Shown: positions 10,331 through 21,680 of the stretch, in pieces
Numbering within the stretch: position 1 is the first letter of the stretch
How the letters are laid out: the number at the start of each line of letters is the position of its first letter
Origin: Kappaphycus alvarezii
Taxonomy: Eukaryota > Rhodophyta > Florideophyceae > Gigartinales > Solieriaceae
Direction: 5' to 3'
NCBI GenBank assembly: GCA_002205965.3
Contig: NADL03000512.1
Location: 1,054,001-1,118,000 of the forward strand
Length of the DNA stretch: 64,000 nucleotides
Made by a program: the position numbers and the translations under genes
The notes under the pieces: generated by a model
Database searches by the model: none
What the model was told of the DNA's origin: nothing
Seen by the model: only the letters and a program-made list of their open reading frames with translations

Positions 10331-12149
10331 TCATTCACAGTAACAGATATGCTGGCCTAAACCCAGTGACTTGTGGTGTGCAGGCACGTGAATGTTGTGG
10401 CAGGTGCCAATGGCATTCCACTCTACCAGCACGTAGAGGGGAGGCCAGCAAGCAAACAAGACACACTCAAGGTCTCTGCCAAAGCGGAGTATCGCAGTAG
10501 AAGACTTGAAACGCTGGCTGGTGTCAGTTTTCACGAGCTCAATGACATCGGTGAACGCCGCAGGATGCCAGCCTCTGAGCGTTGAGATGGAGAAAGGAAC
10601 GGCCCTGTTTTTCCCTGACAATTCAGCAAGAAATCCTTCCTGTTTCCGCTTCTTCTCCGCGTGGGCAGCGCTGAGGCTTGTTAATGGGTTGAACATCCTC
10701 GCTCTGAGATAGGCGGGGGCAAGAGGGTTGAGGAAGGATACATCGCAGTAGTTCGTGCCACCGACAGCTCCCATCGCCGTGATATCCTATCTGGTCCTGT
10801 CTTGATACGTTATGGGGCCCAATGGGTGGACGTCGAGCGACCATTGGAAGGTCATTTTCGAGGAGGGTTACCTGGTTGTCATGGGGAGGACTGCGCTCAC
10901 AGCCGTAAACACAGTGCAGCAAGTGATCCCTGTAGACATTGAGCATTTCAGGGCATCATGCCTTAGGACAAGGAGTATTGGGGGCAAAAAAATGGGTCTG
11001 ACAGAAGCACTCGAAGCAAACGGAGAAACCCGTGCTCTTGATTTGTGTCTTCAAACCAGAACACGGTGCGCAGTAGACCCATCCTTTGGCTGCGGACAGG
11101 GACGTACTGGCGCGAGAGGCGCGGGTGCGGGTGTTGTCGAGCGACAGGGCCTCTTGCAGAGCCCCATGAACTGCATCTGTTAGGTCCTAGTGCAATGAAA
11201 GGTTGGAGGAGCAAAAGTTGCTAGGCGGAGGTCTGTCCGAAGGTGGGCAAGAGGCCCTCCGTGTGTAAAGGCAGCTACAGTATCCTCCTATTGCGTCAGG
11301 TGTTGAGGGGGGGCGGCAAAAACTTATAAGATAGCTGATGCGAAGCATCAGATGCCTGAAACGAAGCGGCGGCAGTGTCCTTCGCAGAAGTGAGACCGAT
11401 TCCCATCGGTGGTCGGCCTTTTCTCTTCGAGCGATTGGACGGGAAATTGTAGGTTCTTGAACATTGTGCTGTCGAGCGCTCCACCTCCCAGCGTACGGAC
11501 GCAGTTCTCGATTAGGTCGTCGAAATATTAAGCTCCTTTCCGTATGCAGGACGGCGGCACAAGTCGCAGAAGGAAGCCCACTTTGCAGACCCCAAAGCAA
11601 ATACGAAGTAATTGGAATGAAGCCCGAGCGTCTTCAATCTCCAGAATCGCGAGTAGGAAAGGCATGGAGGAGTGTAAATGGCCCAGAATGTGCTGTTCCA
11701 TGAACGCCTGGGAACTGATGGGCGCATTCAAAACCACAGTTCCCGCGCTGTATTCCTGTTGCATGTCAGGGGGTTATGCGACCTGAACCGACGCGGAAGG
11801 GACAGTGAGCCACAACTCCTTGCATTTGGAGAGGGCGAGATGAAGACCACAAAGTTTGGCCTCAGGGGAAGAGAGAGCCTCGATCTCCTTCAGTATGGCC
11901 CTGTGTTTGGCCGCGATGTAGCCGCCGTCATGATACCAAAACTCCAAAAGCAGTATATCTAACCCTGCGTCCTCCTCGCCGAGTGCAGACAGTAATTCTT
12001 TGATCATCAGAGCAGTGCCAATAGTGATCCATGGATTGGCGAGGAAGACACAAGTCATGTAAATGTTGAGCAACATACATAAAGATGAGTGTCATATTGT
12101 CTCTACAAGTCGAAATCCCTCCTAGACTGCAAGTAACGCTGGTTTTCAC
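10331..12149 (-). pseudogene. Degraded reverse-transcriptase element, copy A
   Basis: Minus-strand frames show parts of a reverse-transcriptase protein family known to me from algae, fungi, sponges and cnidarians. At 11774-12076 lies a polymerase block with Y-H-D-G-G-Y-I in place of the catalytic Y/F-x-D-D, then L-H-L-A-L-S-K-C-K. At 11528-11764 is the thumb-side block G-T-V-V-L-N-A-P-I-S-S-Q-A-F ending F-L-L-R-L-V-P-P. At 10331-10774 is the C-terminal nuclease-like block with C-D-V-S-F-L-N-P-L-A-P and F-S-I-S-T-L-R-G-W-H-P-A-A. The pieces are in different frames, with at least four breaks, and the second catalytic Asp is changed to Gly, so it is inactive. No LTRs are seen; it resembles a LINE-like element. 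It sits upstream of the diphosphatase gene on the opposite strand. Confidence 0.7.
11335..11351. repeat. Perfect small hairpin CTGATGC-GAA-GCATCAG
   Basis: A seven-base perfect inverted repeat with a GAA triloop lies inside the reverse-transcriptase relic and is kept in block C near 53728-53744. It could be chance or a structural element of the retroelement RNA. Confidence 0.5.
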
Positions 12150-12275
12150 CGGGTTTCAAGCCAAAGTGCACTGTATATGGTATGCACAGAGGTTGGTTTG
12201 TAGGCGAGAGACTACATTCGTTTTGCATCGGCAGTTCATAATCTCGCGCGAACTCAACTAGCCAACAGCGTTCCC
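12150..12275 (+). promoter_or_regulatory. Candidate promoter region of the diphosphatase gene, copy A
   Basis: The 126 bases before the ATG at 12276 contain GTGCACTGTATATGGTATGC, a TATA-like word inside an imperfect palindrome, about 100 bases upstream of the ATG. The same sequence occurs before copies B and C. Copy A lacks three bases near 12253 that B and C have (GCGCGATCAACTC versus GCGCGAACTC). This is only positional evidence. Confidence 0.25.
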
Positions 12276-13306
12276 ATGTCTTCCACTACCAACGCAAATT
12301 CTCCTGAAGAACAAGCCCCTGTCCGTCTTGGTGTCATAACCGACATTCAATACGCAGACAAACCTGACCAATTCATCGATGTAAGTTGCGCAACCTTCCA
12401 CGAACCCAGTCTCTTGTACCATCTCGATGTACAAGAATCATTCTTTTCAATTCGAGCAGTTCGCTTCTACCCTTCTGGCCGTGTCAGATATTTTCATTTA
12501 AAACACAGTACGTAGGCAAAATCCGCGAATTCTCCAAAATACTCGCAAAGACGGAACTCGCTATAGACCATCTTAACGAGCAACGTCCTTCTGCGATCAT
12601 CCATCTTGGTGACATTGTCGACGGCAATGAAACCTTGGACCAAACCCGCTCTGATCTGGAGCAAGTTCTCCAGCGCCTGAAAAAGCTCCGTTCTCCATTG
12701 TTTCATGTGCTTGGGAATCATTGCTTACAAGCAGGGCACGGTTACCTCTTTGATAAGTTGAAACTCTCCGATGGCTCCTACTACTGCCATGACCTCTCCC
12801 CATTTTGGCGACTCATTGTACTGGACACTGTTGATAAATCTATTCAACGCGTAAGGGACAGCCCATGTAACAAGCTTGCACATGACTATTCGAGAAAACA
12901 TACTGTGGACCCAAACGCAGTCGGCTGGAACGGTGGATTGGGACCTGACCAAATGCAGTGGCTACGCCATGTATTAGCAGAGACAAAAGAGCAACGTCGA
13001 TGAGCGGTGGTGTGTGGTCACTTGCCCATTTTAGAAGAGGCGTCAAGTGATCAGCATGTTGTTTGGGACGCGCAAGAACTGGAGCAACTCTTGCTTAGCA
13101 GCGGTGTTGTTAAGGCGTACTTGTGTGGTCACTACCATGACGGGGGTTACGCAAAGAAAAATGGCATCCATCACGTCACTTTTGAGGCTATGATCGATTC
13201 GACCGATGACAAGGGCGCGGCAGGAGTTGTGCAGCTCACCAAGAAATTCATCAGTATAGAGGGATTCGGTGCCCTGACCTCAAGGAAATTGCCTTTGGCA
13301 ACGTAG
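12276..13306 (+). pseudogene. ADP-ribose/CDP-alcohol diphosphatase-like metallophosphoesterase, copy A
   Basis: The product resembles ADPRM-type, manganese-dependent ADP-ribose/CDP-alcohol diphosphatases, which hydrolyse ADP-ribose, CDP-choline and related compounds. Metallophosphoesterase motifs appear in order: G-V-I-T-D-I-Q-Y-A-D (D23, Q25; the D-x-Q form is typical of ADPRM), H-L-G-D-I-V-D-G-N (D70), G-N-H (N105, H106), C-G-H-L-P-I, and G-H-Y-H-D-G-G-Y, with the late C-terminal strands of the family. Exon 1 is 12276-12380 and exon 2 starts at 12509 after a GT-AG intron. An in-frame TGA at 13001-13003, about codon 200, separates the two halves in the same frame, and copy C has the same stop. 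About 300 codons in all, near the family's usual length. It converges on TOR 557 bp downstream. Family confidence is high; whether it is functional is unclear. Confidence 0.75.
12381..12508 (+). other. Intron of the diphosphatase gene, copy A
   Basis: The donor is GTAAGT and the acceptor ACACAG. Removing 128 bases joins ...F-I-D to Y-V-G-K-I in phase 0, which is what the family alignment needs. Homologous introns are 128 bases in copy B and 129 in copy C. In A and B a different single base is missing, while the exon frames stay in register only if the segment is spliced. Confidence 0.8.
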
Positions 13307-13863
13307 TCAGTCGAAACTTTACCCCTAATCATCCAAAACTTTGTATTCCAAATGCATTTGCCATTTTCGCTACCTAAAAGAACCGGAACAACCTTTGATC
13401 TCCAACCTCTTCGATCATCCAAAGTTGCCACCAAGTTCGATGACCACCATTTAGTCTTGTTGTGGGGTACATGCAGTACTGTACTGTAATTCGGTATAGC
13501 CTTACAGTTACAAATACAGTTGTTGGGTTGTTACAATAAGCTAATTTTCTGCTCTAAGCTTGCCTAGTACCCTGCACCCGTTTTCCGAGTTAATTTCTAT
13601 TCCTGTACAGTACAGTACTGAATGTACATTGCTATCTAGTTTCCTCCAATTAAATTCCAGTTAGGTCTTTTGTACACTGCAAAGTCCGCAATACTGTCGG
13701 GTACTTATTCCCAGTAACTTTCTTTCCATGCCAACCGGTTCCTCGATCATCGCGCCATCGCGCCTGACGCGGCGGTGGCGCGGTGGCGCAGATCAGTGCC
13801 TCCTCGGTGCGGATTCGCCTTGTCCCTTCGCCCTCAACGCAGACCCACCATCTCCGAGAAGCC
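13307..13863. other. Convergent intergenic region between diphosphatase and TOR, copy A
   Basis: Two genes end towards each other here. The tract contains CAGTACTGTACTGTA at about 13471-13485 and CCTGTACAGTACAGTACTG at about 13602-13620, plus T-rich stretches. Such palindromes could act in transcription termination or 3'-end formation from both sides; this is inference from position. Blocks B (21124-21680) and C (55705-56262) are the same. Confidence 0.5.
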
Positions 13864-16800
13864 TCACCAAAATGCACACCAACCCATGAACAGCGCACAG
13901 AGGTTCTCTACACTACGTGCCTCTTTGATGAGTAACATTACTTGCTGCTCGACCGAGATCGGCTGCGATCCAAAGTCCGTTCCACGCAATTTGTCCTCGA
14001 AACGATTCAGGGCTAGTTGTGCTTTGGCATTCGCAGCACTTGATATCCACGGTTGGTTCGGATCCTCGTCCTGCATTACTCGCATTTGCATAAGTCGCTC
14101 TCTTGCGCTTGGTGTCTGAAGGTTGACAGGATCCACCATGTCATCGTCATCTGCTACACCATCATCTTGACTGGGAGTGGGTATGCCACCGGCATCACTT
14201 TGCTCTGTCGCTGCTGCTGAATACCGTTCTTGCCTATTTAACCTTCGAACAGAAGCCGCCAAGCTACCCGTTTCTTGAATACTCCGAGCTAGTTCTCGCA
14301 ACCCAGGGTCCTCGAAATTTGCCAGTGATGATGCCATAGACCCAAACTGTCTCGGGCTTGTCTTCTCCGTGCGGCGATCCACGGCCTCCTCTTCCTTCAA
14401 CCGAGCCATCTCATCTGCAGTAACTAGTTTCCATCGGATAAGCGGATCATACACAAACACTTCCATCATCGCCATTAACGACTCTCTGGACGCCTGCTGT
14501 CGTAGCACTTCCATGGTAGCTTCAGCTGTTTGTTGAAAGTAGCCCTGCACGCCGCACGGTTCTAAAGCCTGTACAAGCATTCTCGTTAACCTGAAGGGCA
14601 CCTTCTCAGGATATTTCTCCCGTTTTGTAGCAACTTCGAAGCAGTCACCAAAGTCTATGTGCAGCACTTTTCCAGTTAGACGCTCAATCATAATGTTTGA
14701 AGGGTGGCGGTCGCCCAGCCCCAACAAGTACCCGGCCATGGAAGTTGTTGCTAGAGATCTGGCGTATGTGCTCCGCTTGTCCAACCAAAGCTCAGAGTTT
14801 CTGCTACGCAACCAAAGGACCTTGGCTATGTCTTGACTCACAGTGTTCTCCAACATCAATTCAAACAAATCAACCTTGTGTAAGAGCGGAAGACGGTCTG
14901 GGTCCGGCGCAATATTCAGCATGACTTTGTGCTCTACGTTAGTCATGATTGAACGGGCATCACGATATTCTTTCACAAGGGCATGCATTGTATCACAATC
15001 TGGCACCCAACCAATGAGACCGGCATTGGCAGAGAGGGCCACAACAGAGAACGTTTTCAATTCTACGCCGTTCAAAAGGTCCTTTCTGCTACCCTTCCCG
15101 AAGAGCCGGTTAATAAGGTTAAACACTTGCATGACCCTTTCATCCTGCCGCAGATCTTCATGGCCTTTCAAGAGAAATCGATATTGCTGACCATCGCTGC
15201 CAAGAATGGACATTTTGCGAGGCCGCTGCTTGCTTTGCACAACTTGCATCTGGCCTCCGAAAGCGTATATGCCCACTGCCTTTCTGCTTTGCAAAGGATC
15301 GTAAGTCCCGGGTACTGCGAGTAGCAAGTTTGAGCAGTTGCTAAGTCGATCCGAAACACAACCCAAGTCAATGACTGTTGTTAATTGCTGCAACCTCTGA
15401 ATCTTTTTAAAGGCTGATTGGTACACTTGCCAAGCGTCGCTGAGGTATTTTTGCAATTGTGTGACACTCTGACCGGTCTCATAGCCAGCACGAAACTTTC
15501 GGAGGTTGCCGCCAGCAATCGCAAGCTCAGCTCCAAACTCCCTGGCGAAATTTCTTTCACAGGACGTCTCTGGGCCCCTCTCTAGCTCTTCGTGCAATGG
15601 CAGGAGAATATCTATCATTCCCTCAACGTTCTTCTCGACAAAGTAGCACTTCGAGGCTTCCTCAAGTCGTTCATGCCATTGCTCGACCCACAAAATCGCT
15701 GAGCGCACGAGCTCCGTCGCCACCATTTCTGACTGTTCAACAATTTCAACATGGTGTCGCCGCAGGTCATGCAAAATGGCAGCTGCCGCTTCTCCACTAT
15801 CTGCACTGTGTGACGTTCTTGGTCCTCGGGCGACTGTCAATGGATACACGGCAACTTGCGGATGTTCTTGTCCGATTCGTGTAAGAAGTTCCCTAACTCC
15901 TCTTTGCACATTTTGCGATGGGGAATGCAGGCGAGCGATTATCTGAGGAACAACTTCTAGCCACATCGCAATGTTGGTCACTCGAAAGTATTCATCGAAG
16001 AATGCGTGAAGACCAGCATGCCCGCCATAGTTGAACCAAAGAGTTAGCACTTTCAACGAATCCTGCAGCCTCGTTTTTCCTTCAAGATCAATCGATTTGA
16101 AGTATCCCTTGATGGCTTGGACCAAGTAAGCTCTTCCCCTGTGGCCGGGCCTTATTTCACTCAAGAGATGAGCGTCATGCCACCCTTTTCGGCTTGGATC
16201 TTTGTTCATTTTCACCACTGACGCCTCTGCCTCAACAAGCTTTTCAAACCGAACGGCATTATACTCGCCCAATAATGCCACGCCTTGTACCAATCTGGCC
16301 GAATGATGGTAGCGCGCTCCGCATATACGAGAGCGTCCTCTGAAGTGAGAAGCATCTCACCTGTGGGACTTACTCCGGCGTCACTGAAGTCTAGCAACTT
16401 GTGGCCCCATTTCGATAGTTTTGAGAAGACTTCCCCAGCTAACGTGCTGTTGTCCTCGCCGAAATTCTCGATGACCCGTGGATTCTCCCCAAGAAAATTC
16501 GCTACCCCCCTCCGGAAGGTAATCGTTGCAACAGGCACTCAAGGCATTGTACGCCGGTTTCTTCTGATCCAGAGCCCACAAGTGTTTGATACACGCCAAA
16601 CCTTACTTCTAAGTCATCAATGTTCATTACTGATTCGGCGTCCCATCTATGTGAAAGATGTGATCCAGCGCCCCCGGAGACATATGCGTGTGGCTGCTCG
16701 CAGAGCGCCGTTCCTGACATGAACGATGAGCATTCGCAAGGCTTCACTGGCAAGAGGCAAGCGATGTGTTTTCCTGCACATGCCAGCAAATTCAAGCCAC

Positions 16801-19292
16801 TGGTCTTTGTTCTCGCTGGCTTCATCACAAGAGAGCGTATCATGAGAAGCTTGTACCATGTAAACCAGTCTTGCTTACAACGTTTCAGTCTGTCCGTCCA
16901 GATGCTTTGGAGTCGTTGCTTGCCGAACACCGCTGCGTCCTTGGCCGCATGCGAAGGTATTGAATTATCTCTTCAAGTTCCACCAGTACCTGCGCGCTAA
17001 CTACTTCGTTGTACGCGCTGGGGTAACCTTCTGAGACCCGAGCTGTAAGGTCAAGATCAAGCTTCCTCCGGGCTTCCCGCAGCTGAACCTCCGCAGCATC
17101 CAAATATTTGCGGTTATCTTTTCCGCGCTTAATGAAAACCAGTGTGCTGTAGAACGACCTCTCGTAGGTTTCCGGAGGAATTAGCCCGACCCACTCCTCA
17201 AACTCACCCCACAGCTCCAAGTCGAAGGCAACGGAGGCGCCTTTCCCTTCTAATGCAAGCTGACATAACGCTTCATTCTCGCCGATTAACGCTTCGCGTG
17301 CCCTCCGCAGAATGGAATTCATGTCTCTCCACTTCCCGAGCTCATTGAGACAACGAAGTTGCCTAGAAGATGATTCCAACTTTTCTTGTCTCTGTAAAGC
17401 GCTTCACCCGCAGTAAGGCCAGTTGGAATTGCAGGATTATCTCCGATTATGTACATCTCTGTCTGGTCATACACCTCGAGCGCATCGTCCCACCTCTGCA
17501 GTCTTTCAAGCCACTCTTCTTGTAACACTTCTCCCGTCCTTTCCCGGTATTCCCTTAAGGTCCCCAGCCGACTCATTCTGGCCAAGTTTCTCATAGATGG
17601 CAATGAGGCCGTTCTTCCCACATACGTCCTCTCTCAAGAGCTCTGGATCTCAAGGTGTTGCCCGTAATCATGCTCACGGTACCTAATTGCCTTGGCATAA
17701 GCTCCGCATTTACAGGCAGTAGACGCCAGCCTTTCCGTTCGCACCGGAAGGGTTTCTCATCATGGTCCATAAATTCAAACAAATTGAGAAGGCCTTGGAG
17801 GACTGTGAGGGGTATAGAGGTGGACGTGAGCGCCATCTCTAGAGAATCACATATCTTTGTACGAGTGTAGTCACTTAGTTGGGCCTTCCAGCACGAAAGA
17901 AACGCTGGATTCAGCAACTGCCGAATAAAGGGCGGATATGAGTCAGAAATACGACCACAGGCGCGGAAGGCTGGCGATCCAGATTGCTCGAACATAGTGG
18001 CCCCGATGTTCTCATACCACACATTCCAATCCTCTGCAGTGAAATTTTGGCTAACCTCCCACTTGTTTACAAGGGCCTCCTCCAGGACATGCGCACGTGG
18101 ATGAGTGGTCCTTGTCCCAGACGGAAGAGAGGGGCGTCCTTCAAATGCGCCGCCCCTGGCAGAAGACTAGGGCTGATGTCGAGCTCAAGCTCCTCCGTTC
18201 CTTCAATCTCGCCTGTAACATTTTCGGAATCAGAAATGAACTGCAAGTTTCTCTCTGATGGAGCGGTGTCATCGTCAAGCAATTCTCGAACCACGTCAGG
18301 GTCTTTTTGATGAGAAGCAACTTCAATCTGCGGTAAATCCCCGTATTGATGCGTCCAACGTTGCTCGCCTTCAACGCTTTTGTAACCACCGGTACAAACA
18401 AGTCAAACTCTGTTCCAGTTCTCTTGCCAAGTTCGGTCAGTGCAGAGGCTGCAAGGGCGGACAACCTCTCAATACCGATTACTTCCTGTTTGTATCCTCC
18501 AGGTCTTCTGCCCTCGACATTCCCGCTGTTTCTAGTGATGTACCGCTCGTGTGCCCCGGCGAGCACAACTAGGAGAGGATGAACTACGCTGGAGATAGCC
18601 TCCACAGCATGAATATCCTTCAGCAATATGATGAGAGTACTTATCGCCTGCTCCCGGACAACGTGCAACCGACTGCTCGTTATCACTCGTGTTATTCCGA
18701 TTAAGACTACTTTTCGGTATTCATCTACGAGTGGTCCAAACGATTCCAAAGTTCTTAATACTGCTGTGGAAATCACGCCACTCGCGGTTGAGTCTTTGGC
18801 AAGGGCAGACAGTAGCGGCGGTAAGACTGTAGGAATAATCGGTTTGAATTCGTCCCCAATGGCTGTCCTCAGCCTGGAGAGCAGAGTGCAAGAGCTCGCT
18901 ATACAAGCGACAGAGTTCTTGGCGGTACTTAGGTAAGTCCACACGAGAAGAACAGTATCAAACGTGTACGGCATGTAGTCATAACCCGCAGTTGCTATTA
19001 TGTCTGCCAGACGTTGCATAATGTGCTGCTGAATCTGAGTGAAAGCTGAGCCTAATCTCGGATCTCTCGAAGAAGAGTGGTGAAGAAGCCAAAGGATTCG
19101 CGGGACGACGGCATGCAAAAAATTAACACATTTTGAGCCGACGACTTCAAGATGCTCACAATTGCTTGACACGCCTCTCGATGATGTACACGAAGTCGCG
19201 GATTCCTGATAATTTTGTGCAAAATGTCAAGAGCGGCGGATGGAAAGAAAATCAGGACTGGCAGTAAAGGGATGCTCGAGTAGGGCCATTAA
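13864..19292 (-). pseudogene. TOR: TOR kinase, copy A, 5'-truncated
   Basis: The C-terminal 1,800 or so codons of the target-of-rapamycin kinase lie here. From the stop at 13864 a single open frame of 809 codons covers the end of FAT, the FRB domain (about 15378-15708), the PI3K-like kinase domain with L-L-K-G-H-E-D, G-L-G-D-R-H-P-S-N (about 14695-14721) and H-I-D-F-G-D, and the FATC end ...G-W-C-A-F-W. Upstream of 16264 the reading frame is broken many times by one- or two-base losses relative to copy B (for example near 16264, 16719, 16825, 16947, 17359, 17567, 17658, 17748 and 18165). At 19292 the gene stops abruptly and is joined to the reverse-transcriptase relic of block B, so about the first 1,122 codons and the promoter are missing. 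Even if the small indels were sequence errors, this copy could not make full-length TOR. Confidence 0.9.
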
Positions 19293-19962
19293 GCGCTCCA
19301 CCTCCCAGCGTACGGACGCAGTTCTCGATTAGGTCGTCGAAATATTAAGCTCCTTTCCGTATGCAGGACGGCGGCACAAGTCGCAGAGGAAGCCCTTTGC
19401 AGACCCCAAAGCAAATACGAAGTAATTGGAATGAAGCCGAGCGTCTTCAATCTCCAGAATCGCGAGTAGGAAAGGCATGGAGGAGTGTAAATGGCCCAGA
19501 ATGTGCTGTTCCATGAACGCCTGGGAACTGATGGGCGCATTCAAAACCACAGTTCCCGCGCTGTATTCCTGTTGCATGTCAGGGGGTTATGCGACCTGAA
19601 CCGACGCGGAAGGGACAGTGAGCCACAACTCCTTGCATTTGGAGAGGGCGAGATGAAGACCACGAAGTTTGGCCTCAGGGGAAGAGAGAGCCTCGATCTC
19701 CTTCAGTATGGCCCTGTGTTTGGCCGCGATGTAGCCGCCGTCATGATACCAAAAACTCCAAAAGCAGTATATCTAACCCTGCGTCCTCCTCGCCGAGTGC
19801 AGACAGTAATTCTTTGATCATCAGAGCAGTGCCAATAGTGATCCATGGATTGGCGAGGAAACACAAGTCATGTAAATGTTGAGCAACATACATAAAGATG
19901 AGTGTCATATTGTCTCTACAAGTCGAAATCCCTCCTAGACTGCAAGTAACGCTGGTTTTCAC
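19293..19962 (-). pseudogene. Reverse-transcriptase element, copy B, truncated
   Basis: Only the polymerase part is left: the Y-H-D-G-like block and the G-T-V-V-L-N-A-P-I-S-S-Q-A-F block. The part corresponding to the C-terminal nuclease-like domain was lost at the A/B junction at 19292. Otherwise it is nearly identical to copies A and C. Confidence 0.7.
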
Positions 19963-20091
19963 CGGGTTTCAAGCCAAAGTGCACTGTATATGGTATGCAC
20001 AGAGGTTGGTTTGTAGGCGAGAGACTACATTCGTTTTGCATCGGCAGTTCATAATCTCGCGCGATCAACTCAACTAGCCAACAGCGTTCCC

Positions 20092-21123
20092 ATGTCTTCC
20101 ACTACCAACGCAAATTCTCCTGAAGAACAAGCCCCTGTCCGTCTTGGTGTCATAACCGACATTCAATACGCAGACAAACCTGACCAATTCATCGATGTAA
20201 GTTGCGCAACCTTCCACGAACCAGTCTCTTGTACCATCTCGATGGTACAAGAATCATTCTTTTCAATTCGAGCAGTTCGCTTCTACCCTTCTGGCCGTGT
20301 CAGATATTTTCATTTAAAACACAGTACGTAGGCAAAATCCGCGAATTCTCCAAAATACTCGCAAAGACGGAACTCGCTATAGACCATCTTAACGAGCAAC
20401 GTCCTTCTGCGATCATCCATCTTGGTGACATTGTCGACGGCAATGAAACCTTGGACCAAACCCGCTCTGATCTGGAGCAAGTTCTCCAGCGCCTGAAAAA
20501 GCTCCGTTCTCCATTGTTTCATGTGCTTGGGAATCATTGCTTACAAGCAGGGCACGGTTACCTCTTTGATAAGTTGAAACTCTCCGATGGCTCCTACTAC
20601 TGCCATGACCTCTCCCCATTTTGGCGACTCATTGTACTGGACACTGTTGATAAATCTATTCAACGCGTAAGGGACAGCCCATGTAACAAGCTTGCACATG
20701 ACTATTCGAGAAAACATACTGTGGACCCAAACGCAGTCGGCTGGAACGGTGGATTGGGACCTGACCAAATGCAGTGGCTACGCCATGTATTAGCAGAGAC
20801 AAAAGAGCAACGTCGATGAGGCGGTGGTGTGTGGTCACTTGCCCATTTTAGAAGAGGCGTCAAGTGATCAGCATGTTGTTTGGGACGCGCAAGAACTGGA
20901 GCAACTCTTGCTTAGCAGCGGTGTTGTTAAGGCGTACTTGTGTGGTCACTACCATGACGGGGGTTACGCAAAGAAAAATGGCATCCATCACGTCACTTTT
21001 GAGGCTATGATCGATTCGACCGATGACAAGGGCGCGGCAGGAGTTGTGCAGCTCACCAAGAAATTCATCAGTATAGAGGGATTCGGTGCCCTGACCTCAA
21101 GGAAATTGCCTTTGGCAACGTAG
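20092..21123 (+). pseudogene. ADP-ribose/CDP-alcohol diphosphatase-like metallophosphoesterase, copy B
   Basis: This is the same gene as copy A: exon 1 is 20092-20196 and exon 2 starts at 20325, with identical metal-binding motifs. The early part again ends at a TGA (20817-20819). One extra G directly after it (GATGAGGCGG instead of GATGAGCGG) puts the second half, from 20821 on, into a different frame, whereas in A and C it is in the same frame. The halves carry D-x-Q, G-D, G-N-H and then G-H and G-H-x-H, so a full enzyme needs both. Because three copies disagree at just this spot, the true sequence here deserves checking. Confidence 0.72.
20197..20324 (+). other. Intron of the diphosphatase gene, copy B
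   Basis: A GTAAGT donor and ACACAG acceptor bound 128 bases. Compared with copy C it lacks one C in the run after CACGAACC but keeps the G missing in copy A. Splicing keeps the exons in phase 0. Confidence 0.8.
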
Positions 21124-21680
21124 TCAGTCGAAACTTTACCCCTAATCATCCAAAACTTTGTATTCCAAATGCATTTGCCATTTTCGCTACCTAAAAGAAC
21201 CGGAACAACCTTTGATCTCCAACCTCTTCGATCATCCAAAGTTGCCACCAAGTTCGATGACCACCATTTAGTCTTGTTGTGGGGTACATGCAGTACTGTA
21301 CTGTAATTCGGTATAGCCTTACAGTTACAAATACAGTTGTTGGGTTGTTACAATAAGCTAATTTTCTGCTCTAAGCTTGCCTAGTACCCTGCACCCCGTT
21401 TTCCGAGTTAATTTCTATTCCTGTACAGTACAGTACTGAATGTACATTGCTATCTAGTTTCCTCCAATTAAATTCCAGTTAGGTCTTTTGTACACTGCAA
21501 AGTCCGCAATACTGTCGGGTACTTATTCCCAGTAACTTTCTTTCCATGCCAACCGGTTCCTCGATCATCGCGCCATCGCGCCTGACGCGGCGGTGGCGCG
21601 GGGCGCAGATCAGTGCCTCCTCGGTGCGGATTCGCCTTGTCCCTTCGCCCTCAACGCAGACCCACCATCTCCGAGAAGCC
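21124..21680. other. Convergent intergenic region, copy B
   Basis: Same content as 13307-13863, including both GTACTGTAC palindrome clusters. It has CACCCCG where copy A has CACCCG, and GCGCGGGGCGC where A has GCGCGGTGGCGC. Confidence 0.5.

Larger units (their letters stand above)
8269..19292. repeat. Duplicated block A
   Basis: This is the first of three near-identical blocks in the same orientation. It holds the Copia leader, Myb/SANT-like gene, reverse-transcriptase element, diphosphatase gene and truncated TOR. Homology with block C starts at 8269 (50655 in C) inside Copia sequence. Block A ends at about 19292, where TOR sequence equivalent to 27109 of block B is joined directly to reverse-transcriptase sequence equivalent to 11476, with one base shared at the junction. 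The offset is 7,817 bp to block B and about 42,386-42,399 bp to block C. Confidence 0.92.

Noticed and set aside
10812-11183. 123-codon plus-strand frame repeated in blocks A and C
   Set aside because: It is antisense to the reverse-transcriptase relic, whose minus-strand blocks have clear family motifs; the plus frame has none.
13001-13003. TGA in the diphosphatase gene as a selenocysteine codon
   Set aside because: The family has no Cys or selenocysteine at this position, no recoding structure is visible, and copy B changes frame right after it.
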